Shown in pieces: positions 1 to 11,023 of a DNA stretch of 64,000 nucleotides. Made by a program: the position numbers and the translations under genes. The stretch covers positions 186,001 to 250,000 of the forward strand of contig NZ_WJPP01000004.1 in NCBI RefSeq assembly GCF_009649225.1. The letters are read 5' to 3'. Below the pieces are notes generated by a model. The model searched no databases, had not been told where the DNA came from, and saw only the letters and a list, made by a program, of their open reading frames with translations. Source of the DNA: Spiribacter salilacus (lineage in GTDB: Bacteria; Pseudomonadota; Gammaproteobacteria; Nitrococcales; Nitrococcaceae). Each line of letters starts with the position of its first letter. Position 1 is the first letter of the stretch.

Positions 1-2
1 CC

Positions 3-875
3 ATTGGGCTGCTCATTGAGAATATGGATCAGCGCTCACGCGATTACTCCAAAATCGCCGATGTGTTTCGCCCCGGTCATGCCGACTACACCTATTGGCA
101 AAAGTTTGGCATCCGCGATTATCGCGGTGGCGGTCGGTCGTCTGCGCGTGAGACGGCGCTGCGGGTTGCCGCTGGTGGTATCGCTAGAAAGTTTTTACAC
201 GAGCGACTGGGCGTGCAGATTCGGGGCTGGTTAACGCAGCTGGGCCCGATTCACTTGAATTTAGAAGATTGGGGTGAGGTGGATAACAATCCGTTCTTCT
301 GTGGCGAGCCATCACGAATTCCAGAGCTAGAAGCGTATATGGATGCGCTGCGCAAAGAGGGCGACTCGGTGGGCGCCGCCGTGGGTGTGTTGGCGCGCGG
401 TGTGCCGCCAGGTTTGGGAGAGCCCATATTCGATCGGCTTGATGCTGATTTGGCGCATGCGCTGATGAGCATTAACGCGGTGAAGGGTGTGGAGATTGGT
501 GCGGGGTTTGCCAGTGCCGGTCAAAAAGGCACCGAGCATCGTGATGAAATAACGCCTGAGGGGTTTTTGTCGAATAACGCGGGCGGCACTTTGGGGGGTA
601 TTTCCACCGGCCAAGATATCGTCGCTAAAATCGCACTCAAGCCCACTTCTAGCATTCGTTTGCCTGGGCAGTCAGTCGACATTCATGGCAAGGCGGTTGA
701 AGTGGTTACCACCGGGCGGCACGATCCTTGTGTGGGTATTCGGGCAACACCGATTGCCGAGGCGATGATGGCCATCGTGCTGTTGGATCATTACTTACGG
801 CATCGGGGTCAAAACGCAGATGTTAACTCAGGCACCCCTGTGATACCTGCGCAGCCTTCTTCGTCTAACCCCTAA
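3..875 (+). CDS. aroC: Chorismate synthase, 5' end cut by window edge
   Basis: Chorismate synthase converts 5-enolpyruvylshikimate 3-phosphate to chorismate with reduced FMN, the last shared step of aromatic amino acid synthesis. The frame is open from base 3 and reads IGLLIEN before the first ATG at 24, so the gene continues upstream and 24 is not its start. The family signature is clear: [29 protein letters not shown] is split across the first 50 codons (key parts [19 protein letters not shown]), and the C-terminal half has [15 protein letters not shown] and the GRHDPC region. About 290 residues remain of the usual ~360. The stop overlaps the next ATG (TAATG). Downstream trp genes use its product. 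Confidence 0.97.
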   Translation: MGLLIENMDQRSRDYSKIADVFRPGHADYTYWQKFGIRDYRGGGRSSARETALRVAAGGIARKFLHERLGVQIRGWLTQLGPIHLNLEDWGEVDNNPFFCGEPSRIPELEAYMDALRKEGDSVGAAVGVLARGVPPGLGEPIFDRLDADLAHALMSINAVKGVEIGAGFASAGQKGTEHRDEITPEGFLSNNAGGTLGGISTGQDIVAKIALKPTSSIRLPGQSVDIHGKAVEVVTTGRHDPCVGIRATPIAEAMMAIVLLDHYLRHRGQNADVNSGTPVIPAQPSSSNP

Positions 876-2047
876 TGTCAGTGCGCCTGCCATACGGGCG
901 TATTTCGGCGTTTTATTTTGCTTTTTTCGCCGTACTCGGTGTGCTGTCTCCGTATTGGGGGCCGTATCTAAAAGGGCGAGGGTTTGAAGCCGCTGAAATC
1001 GGCACGCTCATTGCCTTATTGCATGTCACTAAAATTATCGCGCCCAACTTATGGGGGTGGCTGGCAGATACTAGCGGCCGGCGTATGGCGATTATTCGTT
1101 TGTCCTGTATCGCCGCGCTGTTTGGCTTTTCGGGTGTTCTAGTACCCGGCGGGTTTTGGTGGATGGCAGCGGTGATGGTGGCGTTTAGTTTTTTTTGGAA
1201 TGCCGCGTTACCGCAGTTTGAAGCCAATACGTTTAATCATTTGGGTGAGCACACGCATCAGTATGCGCGGATTCGGCTGTGGGGCACCGTTGGTTTTATG
1301 GTGGCAGTGTTGGCTGTTGGCGAGGGGATTGATCAGTACGGGATTGATATTCTCCCAAGCGTTTTGCTGGGGCTATTTTTACTGCTCGCATTAATCAGTC
1401 TGTTGGTACCGCAAGCCAGTGAGCAGCAAACCAAAACCCATTCGGGCGCATTTAAAGCGGTTTTCTTACAGCCGGCGGTTATTGGTTTGCTGGTGGCGTG
1501 TTTTTTGATGCAAGTCAGTCATGGTCCTTTTTATGCGTTTTACAGTATTTTTCTGCAGGATTATGGCTATTCCAGCACCGCTATTGGCGCATTATGGGCG
1601 GTTGCGTTAATTGCTGAGATTGGGGTGTTTTTCCTCATGCCTCGCTGGCTGCCGCACTTAAGCCCGCAGCGGGTGTTAATGTTGGTGATGGGTTTGGCTG
1701 CGGTGCGATGGCTGTTAGTGGCGTTTTTTCCAGCGTCCATCCCGCTGCAAGTGCTTGCACAGCTGATGCATGCGGGCACTTATGGTGCTTATCACGCGGT
1801 GGCGATCAGTCTGGTTAATCGTTATTTTGAAGGCGGGTTGCAGGGCCGCGGGCAAGCGCTTTATAGCAGCATGACCTTTGGTGCGGGCATTGCTGTGGGC
1901 AGCTTTGTTGGTGGGCAGTTATGGGAAGCGGTTGGTGGGGTTTGGACCTTCGCGCTATCGGCAGGGGTGGCTTTTGTTGCCATGCTGATCGTCCAGTGGG
2001 CGCTGTCCGCGTATAATCATCGTCAATACGATCGCAGGGTTAGTTAA
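875..2047 (+). CDS. MFS transporter (HcaT/NupG-like MFS_1_like family)
   Basis: This is a 390-residue integral inner-membrane protein with about 12 hydrophobic segments. Its opening pattern ([24 protein letters not shown], then [11 protein letters not shown] after the second segment) is the usual N-terminal half of the MFS_1_like family, which includes HcaT and nucleoside-type permeases. The loop [11 protein letters not shown] matches the MFS G-x3-D-x-x-G-R-R/K signature. The ATG shares one base with the aroC stop, and the gene ends 14 bases before leuC, so it is co-transcribed with biosynthetic genes. The substrate cannot be read from the sequence. Confidence 0.85.
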   Translation: MSVRLPYGRISAFYFAFFAVLGVLSPYWGPYLKGRGFEAAEIGTLIALLHVTKIIAPNLWGWLADTSGRRMAIIRLSCIAALFGFSGVLVPGGFWWMAAVMVAFSFFWNAALPQFEANTFNHLGEHTHQYARIRLWGTVGFMVAVLAVGEGIDQYGIDILPSVLLGLFLLLALISLLVPQASEQQTKTHSGAFKAVFLQPAVIGLLVACFLMQVSHGPFYAFYSIFLQDYGYSSTAIGALWAVALIAEIGVFFLMPRWLPHLSPQRVLMLVMGLAAVRWLLVAFFPASIPLQVLAQLMHAGTYGAYHAVAISLVNRYFEGGLQGRGQALYSSMTFGAGIAVGSFVGGQLWEAVGGVWTFALSAGVAFVAMLIVQWALSAYNHRQYDRRVS

Positions 2048-2061
2048 GAGGTAACACGATA

Positions 2062-3471
2062 ATGGCGGGCAAAACACTCTACGACAAGCTTTGGGAAGCC
2101 CATGTCGTCAGGGATAACGGCGATGGAACAGCGCTGCTGTATATCGACCGACAGTTGGTACATGAGGTGACATCACCGCAGGCATTTGCCGGCTTACGCT
2201 TGGCAAATCGGCCGGTATGGCGCGTGGCAGCTAACTTAGCCGTGGTTGATCATAATGTGCCGACCACTGATCGCGATAAGGGTATCGCCGATCCTGTTTC
2301 AGCCATTCAAATTGATACGCTCGATCAGAACTGCCGCGACTATGGCATTGTGCAGTTTGGTCTGCATGATCGGCGGCAGGGCATTGTTCATGTTATTGGG
2401 CCTGAGCAGGGTGCAACCCAGCCGGGCATGACCGTGGTGTGCGGTGATTCCCATACCTCAACGCATGGCGCCTTTGGTGCGCTTGCCTTTGGCATAGGCA
2501 CTAGCGAGGTTGAGCATGCGCTGGCCACCCAAACAGTGGTTCAGGCGCGCTCAAAGCGCATGTTGATTCGCGTTGATGGTCAAGTGGGGCCAGGCGTAAC
2601 GGCAAAAGACATCATGCTCGCGATTATTGGGCATATTGGCACGGCGGGCGGCACGGGCTATGCCATCGAATACGGTGGTGAGGCTATTCGTGCACTATCG
2701 ATGGCTGGTCGGATGACCATTTGCAATATGTCGATCGAGGCCGGTGCGCGCTGCGGCATGGTGGCGGTGGATGACACTACCATTGAGTATTTCCGTGATC
2801 GTCCTTTCTCGCCTAAAGGTGAATTGTGGGATCAGGCCGTGGGTTATTGGCGCACATTGGTGAGTGATGATGATGCTGTGTTTGACCGCGTGGTTACCTT
2901 AAATGCGGCCGATATCAAACCGCAGGTTTCTTGGGGAACATCTCCAGAGATGGTGCTGCCGGTAGATGCCAGTGTGCCAAATCCAAAAGACGAAGCTGAT
3001 GAAACACGCCGAGCAGGCATGGAAAGAGCATTAGAGTACATGGGGCTTACGCCGGGCACGCCAATCCGCGATATCAAGCTCGATAAGATCTTTATCGGCT
3101 CGTGTACAAATTCGCGTATTGAAGATTTACGGGCGGCTGCCGCTGTCGTGCGTGGTAAGCGTGTTGCGGAAAACATTCAAGAAGCGATGGTGGTGCCTGG
3201 TTCGGGGCTTGTGAAATGGCAGGCCGAGCAAGAGGGCTTGGATGAGGTGTTTAAGGCCGCGGGCTTTGAATGGCGGGATGCCGGCTGCTCGATGTGTTTG
3301 GGGATGAACCCCGACAAACTGAGCCCGGGAGAGCGCTGCGCCTCCACCTCTAATCGTAACTTTGAAGGCCGGCAGGGTCAGGGCGGGCGAACGCATTTGG
3401 TAAGCCCTGAGATGGCTGCCGCGGCGGCTGTTGCCGGGCATTTTGTAGATATTAGGGAGCTTGAGCAGTGA
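2062..3471 (+). CDS. leuC: 3-isopropylmalate dehydratase large subunit
   Basis: LeuC is the [4Fe-4S] large subunit of isopropylmalate isomerase, which interconverts 2- and 3-isopropylmalate in leucine synthesis. The protein is 469 residues, the family length. The three cluster ligands are visible: Cys348 in GSCTN and Cys409/Cys412 in [11 protein letters not shown]. The substrate and aconitase signatures [13 protein letters not shown] and VVPGSG are present. The start is ATG 2062 with AAGAGGT about 9 bases upstream. The stop overlaps the GTG start of leuD (GTGA), which suggests translational coupling to its partner subunit. Confidence 0.98.
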   Translation: MAGKTLYDKLWEAHVVRDNGDGTALLYIDRQLVHEVTSPQAFAGLRLANRPVWRVAANLAVVDHNVPTTDRDKGIADPVSAIQIDTLDQNCRDYGIVQFGLHDRRQGIVHVIGPEQGATQPGMTVVCGDSHTSTHGAFGALAFGIGTSEVEHALATQTVVQARSKRMLIRVDGQVGPGVTAKDIMLAIIGHIGTAGGTGYAIEYGGEAIRALSMAGRMTICNMSIEAGARCGMVAVDDTTIEYFRDRPFSPKGELWDQAVGYWRTLVSDDDAVFDRVVTLNAADIKPQVSWGTSPEMVLPVDASVPNPKDEADETRRAGMERALEYMGLTPGTPIRDIKLDKIFIGSCTNSRIEDLRAAAAVVRGKRVAENIQEAMVVPGSGLVKWQAEQEGLDEVFKAAGFEWRDAGCSMCLGMNPDKLSPGERCASTSNRNFEGRQGQGGRTHLVSPEMAAAAAVAGHFVDIRELEQ

Positions 3472-4127
3472 CAATGGAACCCCTTACGCAAGTGACAGGA
3501 TTAGTTGCGCCATTGGATCGGTCGAACGTCGATACGGATGCGATTATCCCCAAGCAGTTTTTGAAATCGATTGAGCGAACAGGCTTTGGCCCTAATCTGT
3601 TTGATGAGTGGCGCTATTTAGACGCTGGCGAGCCGGGGCAGGACTGCACCAATCGCCCCCTCAATCCCGATTTTGTGCTGAATCAACCGCGTTATCAGGG
3701 TGCCCGTATTCTGCTTGCGCGAGAGAATTTTGGCTGTGGCTCATCGCGCGAGCATGCGCCATGGGCGCTGGCAGGCTATGGCTTTCGGGTGCTAATTGCT
3801 CCAAGTTTTGCGGATATCTTCTACAACAACTGCTCAAAAAATGGTTTGCTGCCTGTGGTATTACCTGCCGATGTGGTGCAGCAACTCTTTGAGGCGACGT
3901 GGGAAAACGAGGGTTATTCGCTCACGGTTGATTTGCCCGCACAGCAGGTCATTACACCAGATGGCGAGCAGTATGCTTTTGAGATTGATCCGCATCGTAA
4001 GCACATGTTGGTTGAGGGGCTTGATGAGATTGGCCTGACGCTTGAGCATGCCGATGAAATTAAAGCCTATGAGGCGCGTCAGCGGCAGCGCACGCCGTGG
4101 CTCTTTACCGACTTGGAGCCGAGCTAA
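3468..4127 (+). CDS. leuD: 3-isopropylmalate dehydratase small subunit
   Basis: LeuD supplies the swivelling substrate-recognition domain of isopropylmalate isomerase and works as a heterodimer with LeuC. The 219-residue product has the family motifs [17 protein letters not shown] near the N terminus and [16 protein letters not shown] in the middle. The GTG start at 3468 overlaps the leuC stop by four bases; ATG 3474, two codons later, is the alternative start. The stop TAA shares its last base with the ATG of leuB. The order leuC-leuD-leuB with base-level overlaps supports one transcript. Confidence 0.97.
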   Translation: MTMEPLTQVTGLVAPLDRSNVDTDAIIPKQFLKSIERTGFGPNLFDEWRYLDAGEPGQDCTNRPLNPDFVLNQPRYQGARILLARENFGCGSSREHAPWALAGYGFRVLIAPSFADIFYNNCSKNGLLPVVLPADVVQQLFEATWENEGYSLTVDLPAQQVITPDGEQYAFEIDPHRKHMLVEGLDEIGLTLEHADEIKAYEARQRQRTPWLFTDLEPS

Positions 4128-5212
4128 TGCATCGCGTTTTGCTGCTGCCAGGGGATCATATTGGCCCCGAAATTATGGCTGAAGCACGTAAGGTTATTGA
4201 CGTGCTGGTGGCTGAGTTTGGCTTTTCGGTGGAGTGTGAGACCGCGCATCTGGGCGGTTGCGGTGTAGATGCCGAAGGCGCGCCTTTGCCTGAAAGCACT
4301 TTGCGCTTGGCTAAAGCCTCTGATGCCATGCTACTTGGCGCCGTGGGCGGCCCGGAATGGGATGGAATCGAGCGTGAGCTCAGGCCTGAGCGGGGTTTAT
4401 TAGGCATTCGCGCGGCAATGGGGCTATTTGCCAACTTACGGCCTGCTATTTTGTTTCCTGAGCTGGCTGCGGCATCTAGCTTGCGCCCAGAAGTTGTTTC
4501 AGATCTGAATATTTTAATTGTACGTGAGCTCACGGGCGGTATTTATTTCGGCTCACCGCGGGGTGTTGAGCAGCGTGCTGATGGGGTGCGCGAGGGGTTT
4601 AACACCTTGCGGTATGACGAGAATGAAATTCGTCGCATTGGCGAGGTTGCATTTGCGGCGGCACAACGTCGGGGCGGCCAAGTTTGCTCCGTAGATAAGG
4701 CCAATGTGTTGGAATCGAGCGAGCTGTGGCGAGAGGTTATGACGGATTTGGCTAGCAATTATCCGGATGTCACCTTAAGCCATATGTACGTTGATAATGC
4801 GGCGATGCAGTTAGTAAGAGCGCCAAAGCAGTTCGATGTGATGGTTACTGGCAACTTATTTGGCGATATTTTATCGGACTGTGCCGCGATGCTGACCGGA
4901 TCGATCGGGATGTTGCCGTCGGCATCATTAGACGAGCAGGGCCGGGGGCTTTATGAGCCAGTGCATGGTTCAGCGCCAGATATTTCGGGTCAGGGCGTGG
5001 CTAATCCGTTAGCAACGCTATTGTCATTAGCCATGATGCTGCGGCATAGCCTTGATGAGGCAGCTCTGGCAGATCATGTCGAGCAAGCGGTACGCAGCGT
5101 GCTGCAACAGGGTTTAAGAACGGCCGATATTGCGCCGCAGGGCACCTCGGCTGTGGGTACTCGGGCCATGGGTGATGCGGTGGTTGAGGCGCTGCGCGCT
5201 CGCGCGGCTTAA
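4127..5212 (+). CDS. leuB: 3-isopropylmalate dehydrogenase
   Basis: LeuB is the NAD-dependent oxidative decarboxylase that makes 2-ketoisocaproate precursor from 3-isopropylmalate. The start at 4127 gives [17 protein letters not shown], with the family's LPGDGIGPE-like opening; an upstream ATG at 4097 in the same frame lies inside leuD and would add ten unrelated residues. The length is 361 residues, as expected. [27 protein letters not shown], the DKANVL segment and NLFGDILSD with [11 protein letters not shown] are all present. It is followed after 11 bases by asd. Confidence 0.97.
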   Translation: MHRVLLLPGDHIGPEIMAEARKVIDVLVAEFGFSVECETAHLGGCGVDAEGAPLPESTLRLAKASDAMLLGAVGGPEWDGIERELRPERGLLGIRAAMGLFANLRPAILFPELAAASSLRPEVVSDLNILIVRELTGGIYFGSPRGVEQRADGVREGFNTLRYDENEIRRIGEVAFAAAQRRGGQVCSVDKANVLESSELWREVMTDLASNYPDVTLSHMYVDNAAMQLVRAPKQFDVMVTGNLFGDILSDCAAMLTGSIGMLPSASLDEQGRGLYEPVHGSAPDISGQGVANPLATLLSLAMMLRHSLDEAALADHVEQAVRSVLQQGLRTADIAPQGTSAVGTRAMGDAVVEALRARAA

Positions 5213-5223
5213 TTGGAGGATTT

Positions 5224-6339
5224 ATGTTGAAGGTTGGGTTTGTTGGTTGGCGTGGCATGGTCGGCTCCGTGTTGATGGAGCGGATGCGCGCTGAGCACGA
5301 TTTTAATGATATCGAGCCGTTGTTTTTCTCAACCTCGCAAACCGGAAGTGCCGGGCCGGATGTTGGCAAGCCAGTGCCGGCGTTAGCGGATGCCCATGAT
5401 CTAACTAAGCTCGCTGAGATGGACGCGATCGTGACCTGTCAGGGCGGTGACTATACGGCCGCGGTGCATGATGATCTGCGTCGGCAGGGGTGGCGCGGCT
5501 ACTGGATTGACGCCGCCTCAACATTGCGTATGAAAAAAGACAGTGTGATCGTGCTCGATCCAGTCAATGCATCGGTGATTAAGCAAGCACTGAGTGATGG
5601 TGTGGTTGATTTTGTGGGTGGTAATTGCACGGTTAGCCTGATGCTCATGGCCACCGGTGGGTTGTTTGCGCATGATTTGGTGGAGTGGGTTTCACCCATG
5701 ACCTATCAAGCGGCCTCTGGTGCTGGTGCCAATAATATGCGCGAGCTGCTCGGGCAAATGGGGTATTTGCATCAGGCCGCGCTGGCAGGTGGGTTAGATG
5801 ACCCGGCAACGGCTATTTTGGCCGTGGATCGTGCGGTGACCAACGCGCTAGGTAGCGAGGCCTATCCCGCGCAGCATTTTGGTGTGCCACTGGCGGGTAG
5901 TTTAATCCCTTGGATCGATAGCGCATTGGACTCAGGCCAAAGCCGTGAAGAATGGAAGGCCGGGGTCGAAACCAACAAAATCTTAGGCCATCAGTATGAG
6001 CAGATTCCCATCGATGGCATTTGTGTGCGAATTGGAGCGATGCGCTCACATGCGCAGGCGCTAACCATTAAGCTACGCCGCAATATCCCATTGGATGACA
6101 TTGAAGGTCTGTTAGCAGAGGCCAACGACTGGGTGCAGGTCGTGCCCAATGAGCCAGAAGCCAGCAAACGCCAATTAACCCCCGCGGCCGTTAGTGGTCG
6201 TCTTGATGTACCGATTGGTCGGCTGCGTAAGTTAGCGATGGGAGACGATTATCTGGCGGCCTTTACGGTGGGCGATCAACTACTCTGGGGCGCAGCTGAA
6301 CCCCTGCGGCGGATGCTGCGATTGGTGGTTGAGCGTTGA
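5224..6339 (+). CDS. asd: Aspartate-semialdehyde dehydrogenase
   Basis: Asd reduces aspartyl phosphate to aspartate semialdehyde with NADPH, the branch point to lysine/diaminopimelate, threonine and methionine. The product has 371 residues with an N-terminal nucleotide-binding [10 protein letters not shown]. The catalytic cysteine lies in GGNCTVSLM at residue 135, the same number as in the E. coli enzyme. The ATG is preceded by a good ribosome site (TTGGAGGA). Its place between leuB and fimV matches Pseudomonas gene order. It shares TTGA with the next start. Confidence 0.97.
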   Translation: MLKVGFVGWRGMVGSVLMERMRAEHDFNDIEPLFFSTSQTGSAGPDVGKPVPALADAHDLTKLAEMDAIVTCQGGDYTAAVHDDLRRQGWRGYWIDAASTLRMKKDSVIVLDPVNASVIKQALSDGVVDFVGGNCTVSLMLMATGGLFAHDLVEWVSPMTYQAASGAGANNMRELLGQMGYLHQAALAGGLDDPATAILAVDRAVTNALGSEAYPAQHFGVPLAGSLIPWIDSALDSGQSREEWKAGVETNKILGHQYEQIPIDGICVRIGAMRSHAQALTIKLRRNIPLDDIEGLLAEANDWVQVVPNEPEASKRQLTPAAVSGRLDVPIGRLRKLAMGDDYLAAFTVGDQLLWGAAEPLRRMLRLVVER

Positions 6340-7553
6340 GGTGGATTGCCCGCACGGTCAGTTTGATTGCGCTGGGTTTGTGCAGCCTCATTGTTAATGC
6401 ACAGGTTGATATTCCGTTAAGCGTTAATATTTCTTTGCCAGGGCTGCAGCGGCTATCTGATACAGATCCTACGATAACGATTGAACCGTTATCAGCAGAT
6501 GCATCGCTGGCAGAACGTTGGCAGGCAACGCTTGGGCAAAACCCATCGGGTGCCCCAGTTATACGTGTTGAATCTGTGCAGGATGCTCCGGCTTTGCCAG
6601 TTGAGTTTCGTTTGACGGTGGAGTGGCCGCGCGGGCGGATGCAGCAGGATTATCGCCTGAGTCAAAATGGCTCAAGCCTGCAAGCAGAGCCATTGAGTTT
6701 GTTGCGATTCGGGCCAACCGATGCGCGGATGAATTTGTACCGGCTTGCTGATTTGTTAAGACCTGAGTCGATCAGTATTAATCAAATGATGCTTCGGTTG
6801 CTGGCTGACAACCCCAATGCGTTTGCGATTGAGCATGTAAATGCATTAGAGGTAAATCGCTATCTGCAGGTGCCGGCAGTGGGTTCATCGGGTTATATCA
6901 GCGTTGAGCGTGCTGATGAAATTGTCGCCCAGCAACTAGGCGAGTGGGATTCACTCGCAGTTGAGCTAGAAGAGTCCATACCCTTGATTGCTGAGGTGCA
7001 AGCCGATGTGGAGCGGCGCGATCGTATACGCCAGCAATTAGCGGAAGATAATCAGCGTTTGGGCCAGCGCATTTCGGCGCTGCAAAAAGAGGTGCTGGCG
7101 CTAACGCAAGCGAACAGAGAGCCAGTGGCAATGCCGGGCGCAGTAGCGCCAGCAGAGCAGCCCCCCGAGCCCAATCAAACACTCGATAATTGGCGGGCAT
7201 GGGCAATTGTCATCGCTGGGCTTACCGTGATTTTGTTGTGGTGGCGGCGGCAACGACGCCCGGCACAGAACAACGATGCGGTGCTGGCCGAGGCTAATGA
7301 GAAGGTGCGCAACGGGCAACTCGATGCCGCCCAAGAGGTACTGGATATTGCCTTAGGTGAGGCGCCAGAGCGAATCGATTGGCGCCTTCGGTTATTAGAG
7401 ATTCTTGCTGACCGTGAAGATGCGATTGGCTTTGAATCGGAAGCCTATGTTTTACATGCGCAACTGGATAACAAGAGCGACCCGCGCTGGCATGAAGTGG
7501 CGCGCCGTGGCCGGAAGTTGTTACCGGGACATGCGCTGTTTGCTGACGATTAA
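6336..7553 (+). CDS. fimV: FimV-family protein, short form
   Basis: FimV is an inner-membrane, peptidoglycan-binding polar organiser needed for type IV pili. This copy has a signal peptide ending near NAQ (residue 23) and a '[15 protein letters not shown]' periplasmic part. A LysM-like segment follows ([19 protein letters not shown] to LQVP, about residues 132-176). Then come a coiled coil (about 205-255), one membrane helix ([15 protein letters not shown], about 290) and a TPR-like C-terminal domain ending in LLPGHALF. It is 405 residues, against more than 900 for P. aeruginosa FimV; the long acidic cytoplasmic region is missing. The start is TTG at 6336, overlapping the asd stop. Position between asd and truA confirms the identity. 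Confidence 0.85.
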   Translation: MRWIARTVSLIALGLCSLIVNAQVDIPLSVNISLPGLQRLSDTDPTITIEPLSADASLAERWQATLGQNPSGAPVIRVESVQDAPALPVEFRLTVEWPRGRMQQDYRLSQNGSSLQAEPLSLLRFGPTDARMNLYRLADLLRPESISINQMMLRLLADNPNAFAIEHVNALEVNRYLQVPAVGSSGYISVERADEIVAQQLGEWDSLAVELEESIPLIAEVQADVERRDRIRQQLAEDNQRLGQRISALQKEVLALTQANREPVAMPGAVAPAEQPPEPNQTLDNWRAWAIVIAGLTVILLWWRRQRRPAQNNDAVLAEANEKVRNGQLDAAQEVLDIALGEAPERIDWRLRLLEILADREDAIGFESEAYVLHAQLDNKSDPRWHEVARRGRKLLPGHALFADD

Positions 7554-7559
7554 TTATTT

Positions 7560-8345
7560 ATGCCACGTCTAGTCCTTGGCATTGAATACGATGGCACTGC
7601 CTATAGTGGCTGGCAGGCTCAGCATCATGCGCCCTCCGTACAAGCGGCCGTGGAAGGCGCAATTGCAGAGATTGCGCAACATTCAGTGTCCATAACGGCA
7701 TCCGGCAGAACGGATGCTGGCGTCCATGCATTAGCGCAGGTGGTGCATTGCGATGTGCAGGTAGAGCGACCCCTGCGTGCTTGGGTACGTGGGGTGAACG
7801 CGCATTTGCCGCCGGATATTGGTGTTCGCTGGGCGCAAACGGTGCATGCGCAATTTGATGCGCGCCGCTCGGCACAATCGCGCCGCTATCGCTACATTTT
7901 GTGCGCTCAGCCCACACGGCCTGTTTTGCACCGGCATCGGGTGGGTTGGACATACAAGCCATTAGCCGTGGCGCCCATGCAGCAGGCAGCGTCTTGTTTG
8001 ATGGGTGAACATGATTTTTCCAGTTTTCGTGCCGCGGGCTGTCAGGCGAAGCATCCAGTGCGACGTATTCAATCGCTTAGCGTGTCAGCTGCGCAGCCCT
8101 TTATTCATATTGATATCGAAGCCAATGCTTTTATCCATCATATGGTGCGCAATATTGTGGGCACGCTGATTCCTATTGGGGCGGGTGAGCGACCGGTTGA
8201 GTGGCTGGCTGAAGTGCTGGCGGCATGCGACCGTACTCAGGCAGGAATTACCGCAGCGGCATCCGGGTTGTACTTAGTTGGGGCCCGGTATCCGGCCAGT
8301 GATGGTTTGCCTGATTTGCCCCCGCCGCCGTCCTTTGCGTGCTAA
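7560..8345 (+). CDS. truA: tRNA pseudouridine(38-40) synthase
   Basis: TruA makes pseudouridine at positions 38-40 of the tRNA anticodon stem-loop. The 261-residue protein opens with LGIEYDGTAYSGWQ, and the catalytic aspartate lies in the motif ASGRTDAGVHAL (Asp at about residue 52). RRYRYIL and NAFIHHMVRNIVG are also family motifs. The ATG at 7560 is six bases after the fimV stop. It is followed by trpF, the standard arrangement in pseudomonads and relatives. Confidence 0.97.
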   Translation: MPRLVLGIEYDGTAYSGWQAQHHAPSVQAAVEGAIAEIAQHSVSITASGRTDAGVHALAQVVHCDVQVERPLRAWVRGVNAHLPPDIGVRWAQTVHAQFDARRSAQSRRYRYILCAQPTRPVLHRHRVGWTYKPLAVAPMQQAASCLMGEHDFSSFRAAGCQAKHPVRRIQSLSVSAAQPFIHIDIEANAFIHHMVRNIVGTLIPIGAGERPVEWLAEVLAACDRTQAGITAAASGLYLVGARYPASDGLPDLPPPPSFAC

Positions 8346-8369
8346 CCCAGCGACAGTTACGATGGGTTC

Positions 8370-8981
8370 ATGCGAACGCGAATAAAAATCTGCGGGATTA
8401 CCCGTCCTGAAGATGGTGTGATGGCAGCTGAGCTGGGTGCGGATGCCATTGGGCTTGTGTTTTATCCACCAAGCCAGCGCCATGTAGACATTGCACGGGC
8501 TGCAGAAATTGCTGCAGTAGTGCCGCCCTTAGTTAGTGTGGTCGGTTTGTTTTTAGACGCCAATACCGAACAGGTAGAAGACGTGTTATCGGCCGTACCA
8601 ATTGATCTGTTGCAATTTCATGGTGGTGAGTCGGCAGAGTTTTGCGCGCAGTTTGGGCGGCGCTATATTAAATCGGTAGGGATGGCAGGCGGTGATCCAG
8701 CGGAAGTAGCGGCTGCCCACCCACACGCGCTGGCGCTTTTATTGGATGGCCATGCCCCGGGTGCAGCGGGGGGAAGCGGTGATGTTTTCGATTGGGGGCG
8801 GAAACTGCCAACAAGTCACCGTATAATAGTGGCCGGAGGTCTGCGGCCTGATAACGTGGCGCAGGCGGTTAAAATGATCAAACCCTGGGGCGTTGACTGT
8901 AGTAGTGGCGTAGAATCGTCCCCAGGCATCAAAGACAGCAGCAAAATGGCTGCCTTCACTCAAGAGGTTCATCGTGGCTAA
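8370..8981 (+). CDS. trpF: Phosphoribosylanthranilate isomerase
   Basis: TrpF carries out the Amadori rearrangement of phosphoribosylanthranilate, the third step of tryptophan synthesis. The sequence opens with [11 protein letters not shown], in which the Cys is the catalytic base. It continues with [26 protein letters not shown] and, near the end, the phosphate-binding [11 protein letters not shown] and [16 protein letters not shown]. The length is 203 residues, typical for the monofunctional enzyme. It ends inside the start of trpB (8 bases shared). No trpC or trpD lies nearby, which is usual when trpFBA is separated from trpEGDC. Confidence 0.97.
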   Translation: MRTRIKICGITRPEDGVMAAELGADAIGLVFYPPSQRHVDIARAAEIAAVVPPLVSVVGLFLDANTEQVEDVLSAVPIDLLQFHGGESAEFCAQFGRRYIKSVGMAGGDPAEVAAAHPHALALLLDGHAPGAAGGSGDVFDWGRKLPTSHRIIVAGGLRPDNVAQAVKMIKPWGVDCSSGVESSPGIKDSSKMAAFTQEVHRG

Positions 8982-10206
8982 CGTCATCCAGGCTATTGAA
9001 ACGCCAACCGATTTTTCGCGGTTTCCGGATGCCGCGGGGCATTTTGGGCCCTACGGCGGGCGGTTTGTGCCCGAGTTGCTGATTGCGCCCCTAGAAGAGC
9101 TCACTGCAGCCTATGAGCGCTATCGCAACGATCCGCAATTCCGCGCTGAGCTAGAGTCTGATTTAAAATATTACGTGGGGCGGCCAACGCCTCTTTACTA
9201 TGCGGAGCGTTGGTCCAAGCAAATCGGTGGTGCACAAATCCACTTAAAGCGTGAAGACCTAGATCACACGGGTGCCCATAAAATTAACAATACGATGGGC
9301 CAAGCACTTTTGGCCGTTCGAATGGGCAAAAAGCGTATCGTTGCCGAAACAGGGGCAGGTCAGCATGGGGTAGCAACCGCTGCTGCCTGTGCTCGGCTGG
9401 GTTTGAAGTGCGTGGTTTATATGGGTGCCGAAGATGTTCGTCGGCAGTCGGTTAATGTGTACCGAATGAAACTCATGGGCGCTGAGGTAGTGCCGGTTGA
9501 GTCAGGCACACGCACGCTAAAAGATGCCCTTAATGAGGCATTCCGTGACTGGGCCGCTAATGTGGATGATACGTTCTACATTATTGGCACCGTTGCAGGC
9601 CCGCATCCTTACCCGCAGCTAGTGCGCGATTTTCAGGCTGTGATTGGTGAGGAAACTCGCGAGCAGTGTCTGTCGATGTATAACCGGCTGCCCGATGCCT
9701 TGGTGGCATGCGTGGGCGGTGGTTCGAATGCCATTGGGCTGTTTTACCCCTTCCTTGGGGATACCGATGTTGCCATTTATGGTGTAGAAGCGGGTGGTGA
9801 TGGCGTAGAAACGGGGCGGCATGCAGCGCCACTGGCCGCTGGCCGGCCTGGAGTCTTGCATGGCAATCGTACGTATTTGATGGAAAACGAAGATGGCCAG
9901 ATTTTAGGCACTCATTCGGTATCGGCCGGATTGGATTATCCGGGCGTTGGCCCGGAGCATTCTTGGCTGAAAGACACCGGGCGGGTTCAGTATGTGGCCA
10001 TTGATGATGACGAAGCACTGGCGGCATTCCATCAAATGGCTGAGCTTGAGGGCATTATTCCTGCGCTTGAAACCGCCCATGCCATTGCCTACGCCGGTCA
10101 GCTTGCGGCGCAAATGCGGCCTGATCAGATGATTGTTATTAACCTATCTGGCCGGGGTGATAAAGACATCAACACCGTGGCCGAAGTAGAGGGGATGGAT
10201 CCATGA
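8974..10206 (+). CDS. trpB: Tryptophan synthase beta subunit
   Basis: TrpB condenses indole with serine using pyridoxal phosphate. The 410-residue product has [13 protein letters not shown], the PLP lysine in HTGAHKINN (Lys103 with the GTG start used here), [12 protein letters not shown] and the phosphate-binding [10 protein letters not shown]. The GTG at 8974 overlaps trpF by eight bases. The N terminus is about 15 residues longer than in E. coli TrpB, so a slightly later start cannot be excluded, but no ATG occurs before the conserved part. The stop overlaps trpA (ATGA), as expected for a coupled alpha2-beta2 complex. Confidence 0.97.
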   Translation: MANVIQAIETPTDFSRFPDAAGHFGPYGGRFVPELLIAPLEELTAAYERYRNDPQFRAELESDLKYYVGRPTPLYYAERWSKQIGGAQIHLKREDLDHTGAHKINNTMGQALLAVRMGKKRIVAETGAGQHGVATAAACARLGLKCVVYMGAEDVRRQSVNVYRMKLMGAEVVPVESGTRTLKDALNEAFRDWAANVDDTFYIIGTVAGPHPYPQLVRDFQAVIGEETREQCLSMYNRLPDALVACVGGGSNAIGLFYPFLGDTDVAIYGVEAGGDGVETGRHAAPLAAGRPGVLHGNRTYLMENEDGQILGTHSVSAGLDYPGVGPEHSWLKDTGRVQYVAIDDDEALAAFHQMAELEGIIPALETAHAIAYAGQLAAQMRPDQMIVINLSGRGDKDINTVAEVEGMDP

Positions 10207-11021
10207 GCCGTATTGAACACCGCTTTGCCCAGTGCAAAGAAGCTGGCAAAACAGCGCTGGTTACCTATGTGACCGGTGGAGATCCTAACCCAGACGCTAC
10301 CGTGCCTGTGATGCACGCATTAGTGCGTGCTGGGGCAGACATCATTGAAGTAGGCATGCCGTTTTCGGATCCAATGGCCGATGGGCCGGTTATTCAGGCC
10401 GCTTGTGATCGAGCATTACTGCATGGCACGGGCATTAAAGGCGTGTTGGAGATGATTCGTGAGTTTCGGCGAGAAGATCAAGACACCCCCGTGGTGCTGA
10501 TGGGATATCTCAATCCGATTGAGCAGACGGGGTATGACAAGTTTTGCCGAGAGGCAGCGTCGGCCGGCGTCGATGGTGTGTTAACCGTTGATCTGCCACC
10601 AGAAGAAAGCAGTGAGCTTGGCGCTGCGTTAAGCGCGCATTCGCTCGATCCGATTTGGCTGATTGCGCCAACCACTAGCGATGCTCGCATTAAAGCGATT
10701 TGTGCTCATGCACGGGGCTTTGTTTACTACGTTTCGCTTAAAGGGGTAACGGGCGCAGCAAGCTTGGATACCGATTCCGTCGGCTCGCATGTTGATGAGA
10801 TTCGGCGTGCCACCCAGCTGCCGGTAGGCGTCGGCTTTGGCGTCAGAGATGGTGCAGATGCGCAGCGGCTAGCAACGCTGGCAGATGCGGTTGTGGTGGG
10901 CAGTGCCATTGTCTCGCGCATTGCAGAGCATGCCGATGATCCGGCAGGGATGATTGCGGCCGTCGAGAGCATCACTCGGGATCTACGGGCCGGGCTGGAT
11001 CAGCCACTAGTGGAGGCCTAA
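10203..11021 (+). CDS. trpA: Tryptophan synthase alpha subunit
   Basis: TrpA cleaves indole-3-glycerol phosphate and passes indole through the tunnel to TrpB. The product has 272 residues, the normal size. The catalytic glutamate lies in [18 protein letters not shown] and the catalytic aspartate in [28 protein letters not shown] and [11 protein letters not shown] form the phosphate site. The ATG overlaps the trpB stop by four bases. accD begins two bases after its stop, so trpFBA and accD form one unit. Confidence 0.98.
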   Translation: MSRIEHRFAQCKEAGKTALVTYVTGGDPNPDATVPVMHALVRAGADIIEVGMPFSDPMADGPVIQAACDRALLHGTGIKGVLEMIREFRREDQDTPVVLMGYLNPIEQTGYDKFCREAASAGVDGVLTVDLPPEESSELGAALSAHSLDPIWLIAPTTSDARIKAICAHARGFVYYVSLKGVTGAASLDTDSVGSHVDEIRRATQLPVGVGFGVRDGADAQRLATLADAVVVGSAIVSRIAEHADDPAGMIAAVESITRDLRAGLDQPLVEA

Positions 11022-11023
11022 GC

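Noticed and set aside
8345-8370. Attenuator or leader peptide in front of trp genes
   Set aside because: The gap is 24 bases, has no Trp codon run and no hairpin pair.
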